Shown: one piece after another, positions 53,902-61,024 of the stretch | Position numbering within the stretch: position 1 is the stretch's first letter | Layout of the letters: every line of letters begins with the position of its first letter | From: Duganella guangzhouensis | GTDB lineage: Bacteria; Pseudomonadota; Gammaproteobacteria; Burkholderiales; Burkholderiaceae_D | Length of the DNA stretch: 64,000 nucleotides | Assembly (NCBI RefSeq): GCF_009674535.1 | Contig: NZ_WKJK01000019.1 | Location: forward strand, 62,001 to 126,000 | Direction of reading: 5' to 3' | Notes under the pieces: generated by a model | Seen by the model: the letters and a program-made list of their open reading frames with translations, nothing else | Told to the model about the DNA's origin: nothing | Databases searched by the model: none | Program-made: the position numbers and the translations under genes

Positions 53902-54444
53902 TTACGCGCGTTTGCGGCGACGGGCCATGAAGCCCAGCAGCGCCAGGCCGCCCGCCATCATGGCGTAGGTTTCCGGTTCAGGCACGGCAGACACGGCGGT
54001 GTAGGCGCGGTAGTTGCTGATGCCTTTCAGGTTGGCCAGCGTGACGGTGGTGTTGGCCGCCAGCGGGGTGTCCCAGTAGAACAGCAGTTCGCCGCCACCG
54101 TAATGGACCGCCAGGTAGCTGGTCGCGCTGCTCAGGGTGATGCTGTTGCTCGATTGGCTATCATTCTGACCCACCAACTTCAGCGAGCCAACGCCGGTGC
54201 TGGCCAGGCTGAATTGGGTTTCAACCACGCTTTCAATATGGGCCGCGCTTTGATCCGTAATATTGGCGCCGTCGTATACCCAGATTTCGCTGGCGATCGG
54301 GTTGTAGGTCACAGTGCTTTTGTCGAGAACGATGGTGGTGGTGGGCGAGGTCAGGTCGACCCAGGTTGCGGTTTTGGCGTAGGCCGAAGGTGCCAGGGCT
54401 GCGGTTAACAGGGCGATGGCTGCGCTAAGCGTGGCTTTCTTCAT
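53902..54444 (-). CDS. PEP-CTERM sorting-domain protein
   Basis: A 180-residue secreted protein with signal peptide (MKKATLSAAIALLTAALAPSAYA), a Thr/Ser-rich body, and a canonical C-terminal tripartite signal: VPEPETYAMM, a hydrophobic helix (GGLALLGFMA) and basic tail RRRKRA. This is the exosortase/PEP-CTERM system, implying an exosortase (EpsH/XrtA) elsewhere in the genome. The function of the body is unknown; such proteins often go to the cell surface or biofilm matrix. Confidence 0.92.
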   Translation of the reverse strand: MKKATLSAAIALLTAALAPSAYAKTATWVDLTSPTTTIVLDKSTVTYNPIASEIWVYDGANITDQSAAHIESVVETQFSLASTGVGSLKLVGQNDSQSSNSITLSSATSYLAVHYGGGELLFYWDTPLAANTTVTLANLKGISNYRAYTAVSAVPEPETYAMMAGGLALLGFMARRRKRA

Positions 54445-54549
54445 TTGGTCCCTAGACGATGTTGATTCGGAAAATTATTTGTTGTGCATCAAAGTTACCA
54501 CAAATTTAAATTTTATTCAATTTGCGCAACAAAATTTCCCTATAAGGAA

Positions 54550-55344
54550 CTATCGTTCTTTTTTGTGCTGGATCGCCTGGCGGTAGGCGGTGGGGGTGAC
54601 GCCCATGCGTTCGCGGAAGGCGGTGGCGAAATTGCCGGCGTTGTTGAAGCCGATCAGTAGCGCGATATCCTGCACGTCAATCTCGGTATCCTTCAATAAT
54701 TCCTCGCCGCGCCGGATCCGTTCTTCGCGGATAAAGCCAAACACCGTCATGCCGGTCTGTTCGCGGAACACCTGCGACAGTTTCTCGCGATAGGTGCCGA
54801 CACTGCGCGCGATCTCGGCGAGGCCGGGCAGCGCCGCCAGATTGTCGCTGATCAGGCGCTTGACGGCGTTGACCAGCACCGCGTCCGGCTCGCTTTCGGC
54901 CTCCGGCTCGGGCGCTTCGGGATCGACCGGCTTGGGCTGGCTCTGCTGGCGCCGCGCCAGGTTCAGGTGGACCTGGATGCGCGCCGCCAGCTCGCCCGGC
55001 GAAAACGGCTTGGAGACATAGTCGACGCCGCCGATCGACAGGCCGAGGATGCGGTCGTCGTCGGCATCGGCGCCGCTGAGGAAAATCACCGGAATGTCCT
55101 GGGTCACCGGATTGGCTTTGAGCAGGCGACAGGCGGTATAGCCATCCATATTCGGCATGCGTACGTCGAGCAGGATCAGATCGGGCAGATCGGCTCGCGC
55201 CAGCTGATAACCTTGCAAGCCATTGAAGGCCACCGAGACCTTGTATGGCATCTCGCTCAGCAAATCCACCAGCATCCGCTGCTCAAACGCGGAATCATCC
55301 ACGATGAGAATCTTGGCGCGTGTGCTTTCGACAGTAGTCGGCAT
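54550..55344 (-). CDS. Response regulator with AraC-type DNA-binding domain
   Basis: A 264-residue protein: receiver domain (about 10-125) with acidic pocket ILIVDDS and phosphoacceptor in LILLDVRMPNMDG. A Pro/Glu-rich linker follows, then an AraC/XylS helix-turn-helix (about 165-255) with DIQDIALLIGFNNAGNFATAFRERMGVTPTAYR-like core. No sensor kinase is adjacent; the hybrid kinase 2.5 kb away on the other strand is a possible partner. It is divergent from the chaperone-usher operon, which it may control. Confidence 0.9.
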   Translation of the reverse strand: MPTTVESTRAKILIVDDSAFEQRMLVDLLSEMPYKVSVAFNGLQGYQLARADLPDLILLDVRMPNMDGYTACRLLKANPVTQDIPVIFLSGADADDDRILGLSIGGVDYVSKPFSPGELAARIQVHLNLARRQQSQPKPVDPEAPEPEAESEPDAVLVNAVKRLISDNLAALPGLAEIARSVGTYREKLSQVFREQTGMTVFGFIREERIRRGEELLKDTEIDVQDIALLIGFNNAGNFATAFRERMGVTPTAYRQAIQHKKER

Positions 55345-55536
55345 GGCAGCCCCGGAAATTTGGTTGATAAAGTTTTATCACTCCGTGTTGCGTATTATGC
55401 CTATCTTTTAAATATTTTTGATAGTTTTCTACGCTTGCAAAACAGTTGTCTCCTCCAACAAAAGCAGGATTTTTTTAAATCCTTAATAATGGAATTGAGT
55501 GTTGAGCAACGGAAATGTTGAGCGGACGGAGGCGGC

Positions 55537-56262
55537 ATGACGGCGGCGCGCGCATGGATCGTAGGACTGTGGGCGATTAGCCTGGCCTGGCCGGTGGCCG
55601 CCGCCAACTTGCAGATTTCACCGGTGATGATCAATTTGCGCGCCGGCCAGGGCGCCACCGGCATCACCATGCAAAACATGGGCGAGGCCACCGTGTATGG
55701 CCAGGTCCGGGTCTACTTGTGGGAACAAAAGGATGGTGACGATGTGTTGACGCCCACCCAGGACGTGGTGGCCAGTCCCCCCATCATCCAGATCGAACCG
55801 AAAAACAGCCAGATGATCCGGCTGGTCCGGCGCAGTCAGCAATTGCCAGCCGGCGAGCTGTATTACCGCATCCTGATCGATGAAATTCCCAAGGACGACA
55901 GCGGGCCGGCCAGCGGCGTCGACATCCGCCTGCGCTATTCGGTGCCGATGTTTGTGCTGCCGGCCGACGAGCGCGCCGCGCCGGCGCTGGCCTGGGCGGT
56001 GTACAAAAAAGATGATCATTGGATGTTGCGAGTCCGCAACAGCGGCACCCAGCGCGCACAGATCGGCGCCCTGGTTCTGAGCAATGCCGCCGGCAAGCAG
56101 TTCGATATTGCGCCCGGCTTGTTTGGTTATGTGCTGGCGGGAAATGTGCGCGAATGGCGCCTGCCCACGCCTGGCGAAGCCGATCTGAGCGGGACACTGG
56201 GCGTCAAGGCCAATATCAACGCCCGTCCCGTGAGCGCCAGCACCGTGGCCAGGGTGGAATAA
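55537..56262 (+). CDS. Periplasmic pilus chaperone (Csu/FimC-type)
   Basis: A 241-residue protein with signal peptide (about 1-24) and the PapD-like two-domain fold: LQISPVMINLRAGQGATGITMQN at the N-terminus, RLVRRSQQLPAGELYYRILIDEIP (the donor-strand region) and a C-terminal domain. It folds pilus subunits in the periplasm and delivers them to the usher. GGAGG precedes the ATG. It starts the operon with usher and tip subunit, and resembles the archaic CsuC class more than classical FimC. Confidence 0.9.
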   Translation: MTAARAWIVGLWAISLAWPVAAANLQISPVMINLRAGQGATGITMQNMGEATVYGQVRVYLWEQKDGDDVLTPTQDVVASPPIIQIEPKNSQMIRLVRRSQQLPAGELYYRILIDEIPKDDSGPASGVDIRLRYSVPMFVLPADERAAPALAWAVYKKDDHWMLRVRNSGTQRAQIGALVLSNAAGKQFDIAPGLFGYVLAGNVREWRLPTPGEADLSGTLGVKANINARPVSASTVARVE

Positions 56263-56268
56263 GCCGGG

Positions 56269-58587
56269 ATGCGGCGCCGCTTCGCGTGGTGGTGGCTACT
56301 GGCCTGTTGGGTGGTGGGCTGTGCGCTGGCGCAAACCCCGGTGGCGCCACCACCGCCGGATGAAGAGCTTTTTCTGGAGGTAACCTTGAACGGCGAAGCG
56401 ACCGGCCTGATCCTGCGATTCACCCGTGGCAAGCCCACGGGGCTGCGCAGTAGCGTGCAGAATTTGCGCGACCTGGAGCTGGACCCCAAGCTGTTCGGCG
56501 TCGACGGCCAGGACGAGTTCGACCTCGACCAGGCCAAAGGTCTGAGCTATACCTATGACGCGGCGCGCCAGGCGATTACGCTGCGCGTGGCCGACCATCT
56601 GCGGGCGCCGATCCAGGTGTCGGCGCGCACCAGCCGCCGCGCCGGCCCGGCCAGCGTGACGCCGGGCGCGCTGCTGAATTACGACATCTACACCCGGCTC
56701 GGACAGCAACGTTCCAGCTCCATCAGCAACGAGCTGCGCTATTTCAACGCCAGCGGCGTGCTCAGCAGCACGGGGGTGTTCAACTACAGCAGCGAGCGGC
56801 GCGAGTTCATTCGCTACGACACGGCCTGGGTGCACGCCGATCCGGACACGCTGGAAACCTGGCAGGCCGGCGATCTGATCTCGTCCTCGCTCACCTGGTC
56901 GCGCTCGCTGCGCATGGGCGGCCTGCAGTGGCGCCGCAGCTTCGACCTGCGGCCGGATCTGCTGACCTTCCCGGCCGCCGCGCTGGGCGGCTCGGCGGTG
57001 GTGCCGAGCGCGGTCAGCCTGTACATCGACGGCGTGCGCCAGGTCGACACGGCGGTGCCATCCGGCCCGTTCGTCATCAACCAGGTGTCCGGCATCAACG
57101 GCGCCGGCCAGGCCACGCTGGTGACGCGCGACGCCAGCGGGCGCGCGGTCAGCACCACCATGCCGCTGTATGTCGACACCCGCATGCTGGCGGCCGGCCT
57201 CAATGATTACTCGGTCGAGCTGGGCGTGCTGCGGCGGCGCTACACCCTGGCCTCGTTCGACTATAGCCGCTCGCCGGCGCTCAGCGGCTCGCTGCGGCGC
57301 GGCGTCAGCGACGATCTGACGCTGGAAGCGCACGGCGAGGCCGGGCGCGCCACGCTGAACGGCGGCGCCGGCCTGCTGTGGCGGCTGGGCCAGGCGGGTG
57401 TGGTCAGCGGTTCGCTGGCCGGCAGCCGCAGTGGCGAGGGCAACGGCGGCGGTAGCGGTGGCCAGGCCACGCTGGGCTATCAGTATCTGAGTTCGCGCTA
57501 CAGCCTGGACCTGCAATCGCAGCGCGCCTCGCTGCGCTATGCCGACCTGGGCACGGCGGAAGGGGCGCCGGTGGTGCGCGCGACCGACCGCATCAATCTG
57601 AGCCTGTCGCTGTTCCGCGGCCAAGGGCTGGGCCTGAGCCTGGTCAGCGTGCGCACGCCGCTGACGCCGCCGGCCAAGGTGGCGGCGCTGACTTTGTCGT
57701 CGACGCTGGGCATGGGTTTGTATCTGAGCGTCAGCGCGTTCCGCGATCTGCGCGACCAACAGGCGCGCGGCGTGTTCTTCAGCTTGAGCGGCAGCTTTGG
57801 CGACCGCATCTCCGCCAATGCCAGCCGCAGCCGCCAGAACGGCGTGCAGAGCCACAGCATGACGCTGGCCCGCACCGCCGATTATGGTGGCGGCTTCGGC
57901 TGGGCCTTGCAATCGGTGCAGACCAACGGCACGCCGCTGCGCCAGGGCCAGGTCACCTATCTCGGCAACTATGGCCAGCTCACCGGCTACACCCAGCAGA
58001 CCGGCGGCACCAGCACCTCGTCGCTGGATCTCAGCGGCGCGCTGGTGCTGATGGATGGCGGCGTGCACGCGGCGCGCCAGGTCGGGGCCGGCTTCGCGCT
58101 GGTGTCCACCGACGGCGTTGGCGGGGTGCCGGTGCTGCAGGAAAACCTGGCGATCGGCCGCACCAGCGGCAGCGGTTATCTGCTGGTGCCGAACCTGAAC
58201 CCCTATTTGCAAAACCAGGTCAGCATCGACGTCAGCGCGCTGCCGCTGGACGCGCGCGTGCTGCGCACCGGCCAGAGCGTGGTGCCGGCGCGGCTGTCGG
58301 GCTTGCTGGTCAAATTCCCGGTCGAGACTTATGCGGCCGCCAGCGTGATCCTGCATGGCGCCGACGACAAACCGCTGGCGGCCGGCACCGCCGTGCAGCA
58401 CGTGGAAAGCGGCGACAGCACGGTGGTCGGCTACGACGGCGTGGTATTTGTCGACCATCTGCAGCCGCGCAATCATCTGAAACTGACGGTGGATGGCAAG
58501 CCCTGCATGGTCGAATTCGCTTACGCGGCGGTCAAGGGCCAGCCGATGCCGACGCTGGGGCCGTTCCGCTGCGAAGGGGTGCAATGA
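56269..58587 (+). CDS. Outer-membrane pilus usher (Csu/CsuD-type)
   Basis: A 772-residue protein with signal peptide (about 1-24), N-terminal periplasmic domain, a central beta-barrel with plug, and C-terminal domains. Family segments include the plug-adjacent NQVSGINGAGQATLVTRDA, LPLDARVL and GYDGVVFVDHLQPRN. It exports and polymerises subunits delivered by the chaperone. It begins six bases after the chaperone stop and overlaps the tip-subunit start by ATGATG. Confidence 0.92.
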   Translation: MRRRFAWWWLLACWVVGCALAQTPVAPPPPDEELFLEVTLNGEATGLILRFTRGKPTGLRSSVQNLRDLELDPKLFGVDGQDEFDLDQAKGLSYTYDAARQAITLRVADHLRAPIQVSARTSRRAGPASVTPGALLNYDIYTRLGQQRSSSISNELRYFNASGVLSSTGVFNYSSERREFIRYDTAWVHADPDTLETWQAGDLISSSLTWSRSLRMGGLQWRRSFDLRPDLLTFPAAALGGSAVVPSAVSLYIDGVRQVDTAVPSGPFVINQVSGINGAGQATLVTRDASGRAVSTTMPLYVDTRMLAAGLNDYSVELGVLRRRYTLASFDYSRSPALSGSLRRGVSDDLTLEAHGEAGRATLNGGAGLLWRLGQAGVVSGSLAGSRSGEGNGGGSGGQATLGYQYLSSRYSLDLQSQRASLRYADLGTAEGAPVVRATDRINLSLSLFRGQGLGLSLVSVRTPLTPPAKVAALTLSSTLGMGLYLSVSAFRDLRDQQARGVFFSLSGSFGDRISANASRSRQNGVQSHSMTLARTADYGGGFGWALQSVQTNGTPLRQGQVTYLGNYGQLTGYTQQTGGTSTSSLDLSGALVLMDGGVHAARQVGAGFALVSTDGVGGVPVLQENLAIGRTSGSGYLLVPNLNPYLQNQVSIDVSALPLDARVLRTGQSVVPARLSGLLVKFPVETYAAASVILHGADDKPLAAGTAVQHVESGDSTVVGYDGVVFVDHLQPRNHLKLTVDGKPCMVEFAYAAVKGQPMPTLGPFRCEGVQ

Positions 58588-59597
58588 TGGCGCGGCGCTG
58601 GCTCCTGCTGCTGGGCGTGTTGCTGGCGCTGCTGAGCGGGCCGGCGCGCGCCGACAACTGCACCATCGCCAGCAGCGATTTTGCCTTCGCCAGCGTCAGT
58701 TCGATTTCCAGCAGCGATGTGTATGCGTCAAGAACCTTTGTGGTGACCTGCAACTGGACCAATTTCCTCGGCAGCCTGCTGACGCCGAACGTGACGGTGT
58801 GCCTGACGTTGGGCGGCGGTACCAATTCGTCGGCCTCGGATACGGCGACGCGTCAGCTCAGCAACGGCGGTGCGGTGGTGGCCAACTACAACATTTATAC
58901 CGACGCCAGTTATTCCGCCGCCAAGGTGTGGGGCGGCTGGGCCGGCACCAATACCGCATCGCAAGGGATTGCGTTCCAGCTAGTGAAGAGCGGTGGCGTC
59001 GGTTCGCTGACGCAGAACGTGCCGCTGTATGCGCGGCTGTCGGCGGACGCCACGTTGGCGGCGAATGCGGTGGGAGTTGACAATGCGGCGGTGACGTCGA
59101 ACTTCGGCGCCGGCAGCGCCCTGATGCAGTACCAGTTCTCGCTGACCGGTGTGCTGGGGTGTTTGATCCCGACCGGCTCGGTCGCGATTCCGTTCCAGGT
59201 GAGCTCGACGGTGATCAACGATTGCAACATCAGCATCGGTAATCTGGCGTTCCCGGATAGCGGCATGCTGAGCGGCACGCTGAGCTCGAGTGCCAGCATG
59301 AGTCTGCGCTGCAGCAAGAGCACTCTTTATCGCCTGCTGCTGTCCAGCGGCGTGAACAGCGCCAACCCGGCGGCGCGGCGCATGAAAAACGTGAATAGTA
59401 CGGAAACAGTGCTGTACCAGTTGCTGGATGCGCCTAGCGGCAATGCCTGGGGCGATGGCAACAATGGCACCACGGTGGTGTCGGGGCAGGGGGATGGGAC
59501 GACGGTAACGAAAGTGGTGTACGGCAAGGTGCCGTCGCAGAGCACGCCGTCACCGGGCGATTACAAGGATACGGTGACGGTAACGGTGCAGTTTTGA
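58584..59597 (+). CDS. Tip subunit with two spore coat protein U (SCPU) domains (CsuE-like)
   Basis: A 337-residue protein with signal peptide (about 1-23) and two SCPU domains (about 25-175 and 185-337). Cys pairs are NCTIASSDF and FVVTCNWT in the first, GCLIPTGSVAIPF and CNISIGNLAF in the second. In Csu-type pili the two-domain protein is the tip adhesin. It is the last gene of the plus-strand operon. A short gene for a likely pilin faces it three bases away. Confidence 0.9.
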   Translation: MMARRWLLLLGVLLALLSGPARADNCTIASSDFAFASVSSISSSDVYASRTFVVTCNWTNFLGSLLTPNVTVCLTLGGGTNSSASDTATRQLSNGGAVVANYNIYTDASYSAAKVWGGWAGTNTASQGIAFQLVKSGGVGSLTQNVPLYARLSADATLAANAVGVDNAAVTSNFGAGSALMQYQFSLTGVLGCLIPTGSVAIPFQVSSTVINDCNISIGNLAFPDSGMLSGTLSSSASMSLRCSKSTLYRLLLSSGVNSANPAARRMKNVNSTETVLYQLLDAPSGNAWGDGNNGTTVVSGQGDGTTVTKVVYGKVPSQSTPSPGDYKDTVTVTVQF

Positions 59598-59600
59598 GGC

Positions 59601-59915
59601 TTAGAAGGTGACGGTCCAGACGCCGGCGCTGTTTTCCTGGCGGATGGCGTTGGCCTGGGGGGCGCTGCTGCTGGTGTTGCTGGCGCTGTCGCCGCGGCTC
59701 ACCTGGTAAGGGGTGTTCAGCTGGCAGGCCACGGCTGGCGTGGCCTTGGTGCCGGTGGCATCGGCCTTGGTGGCGCTGGTGCTGTCTTGCACATTGCAGG
59801 ATTCCTTGACTTCAAAGGTGACCTGCATGGAGGCGGTAGCGGTTTTGCCGGCGGCGCTGGCCAGCAGCGGCAGGGTGAGCAACACGACAGTAAGGGTTTT
59901 GGTAAAAATGTTCAT
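59601..59915 (-). CDS. Small exported SCPU-like protein, possible pilin
   Basis: A 104-residue protein with signal peptide (MNIFTKTLTVVLLTLPLLASA) and a single domain: ATASMQVTFEVKESCNVQ, PAVACQLNTPYQV and a C-terminal WTVTF. The paired cysteines and the beta-strand pattern resemble one-domain Csu subunits, so it may be the major or a minor pilin. It is on the opposite strand, convergent with the tip gene. No good ribosome site is seen. It could also be an unrelated small exported protein. Confidence 0.65.
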   Translation of the reverse strand: MNIFTKTLTVVLLTLPLLASAAGKTATASMQVTFEVKESCNVQDSTSATKADATGTKATPAVACQLNTPYQVSRGDSASNTSSSAPQANAIRQENSAGVWTVTF

Positions 59916-60318
59916 TTTTTTTACACACGTTTTTGGGGTGCGCAGCATTTCAACTCTGGCTACGGAACTTGCGTTTAGCGGTAGCCGGTAATGCTGCGAG
60001 ACGTTTATCTACAGGAAGAATTTTATCCTGAAGGAACAATCTCGCGAATGTTCACATTTTACATGGAAATTGACGTGTGGAAATAGCGTGATTTTTGGAG
60101 AGTTTTCAGCACCAATTTTTGGCCTATTTTGGTGGAATAAAAACAGGCCGGAAAACTAGGTTTTTCATAGAGAAAATTTGCAGAAACGCAGGGAAAAAAA
60201 GGAGACTAAATTGAAGGTAGAAAATACACACATTGTCACACGAGTTCCGTCAGCTAAGAAAGTCACACTTTCTTGCATCAAACATGCAAGTCACCCATCC
60301 GACGTGAAGGAGTAGAAG
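59916..60318. other. AT-rich intergenic region without genes
   Basis: About 400 bases, much richer in A+T than the coding sequence around it, separate the small pilin-like gene and the HxlR gene. Apart from the inverted repeats at 60256-60290 and a six-base repeat (CACCAA...TTGGTG) at 60110-60134, nothing is recognisable. It probably holds divergent promoters for both genes. Confidence 0.6.
60256..60290 (+). promoter_or_regulatory. Two overlapping perfect inverted repeats upstream of hxlR-type gene
   Basis: The first is AAGAAAGT-CAC-ACTTTCTT (60256-60274), the second CTTGCAT-CAAAC-ATGCAAG (60272-60290); they share three bases. They end 28 bases before the HxlR start, where dimeric regulators commonly bind for autoregulation. 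The heptamer AAGTCAC also occurs twice here (60260 and 60288). Confidence 0.55.
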
Positions 60319-60816
60319 ATGAAACATACCGACTTTGGCAGCATGCCGTGCCCGATCGCTCGCAGCCTGGGAAAAGTGGGCGAGTGGTGGAGCATCCTGA
60401 TCCTGCGCGACGCCTTCTACGGGCTGACCCGCTTCGATGAATTCGAGAAGAGCCTGAAAATCGCCCCCAACATGCTGACCCGGCGCCTGGCCGGGCTGGT
60501 CGAAGGCGGCCTGATGGAGCGCCGCCAGTACAGTGCCCGGCCACCACGCTATGAATATGTGCTGACCAAGGCCGGCCGCGATTTCAAACCGGTGCTGCTG
60601 GCCTTTGTGGCCTGGGGCAATGATCACCTGGCGCCGGAAGGGGCCAGCCTGCTGGTGGTCAGCCGCGAGACCGGCAAGCCGGCCGACCAGGTGCTGGTGG
60701 ACGCCAACAGCGGCCTGGCCATCAATGACGAGGACTATATGTTCGCGCCTGGCCCCGCCGCCACCGAGGGAATGCGTTCGCGCTTGATCCAGATCAACCA
60801 GCAGGACCGCGCCTGA
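60319..60816 (+). CDS. HxlR-family transcriptional regulator
   Basis: A 165-residue protein with the HxlR (MarR-like) winged helix. It carries MPCPIARSLGKVGEWWSILILRDAFYG with Cys11, often redox-sensitive in this family, then RFDEFEKSLKIAPNMLTRRLAGLVEGGLM. The C-terminal extension (about 105-165) is longer than in most family members. GAAGGAG upstream supports the start. It is likely autoregulated through the inverted repeats just upstream. The target genes are unknown; the pilus cluster or the cyclase are neighbours. Confidence 0.9.
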   Translation: MKHTDFGSMPCPIARSLGKVGEWWSILILRDAFYGLTRFDEFEKSLKIAPNMLTRRLAGLVEGGLMERRQYSARPPRYEYVLTKAGRDFKPVLLAFVAWGNDHLAPEGASLLVVSRETGKPADQVLVDANSGLAINDEDYMFAPGPAATEGMRSRLIQINQQDRA

Positions 60817-60846
60817 CGCGCACCGTCGGGATGGCGTGCGACCAAG

Positions 60847-60870
60847 CCGGCCCTCGTGGCCGGTTTTTTT
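60847..60870 (+). terminator. Rho-independent terminator after the HxlR gene
   Basis: Stem CCGGCC / GGCCGG with loop CTCGT followed by seven T. It lies 30 bases after the stop codon. Confidence 0.8.
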
Positions 60871-61024
60871 GTGCAACGTTTCCCCCCTGTTAAGCGGAAA
60901 TAGTGATGCTTCCACCAAGGTTATTTCCTTATGGCACTAAAATTGTTTGGCCATCGTCAAACTGTGGAATAATGCGGTAACAGCGCAACGGCGCGCTGCG
61001 GCAACACAGTAGAAGGATGGTCAT

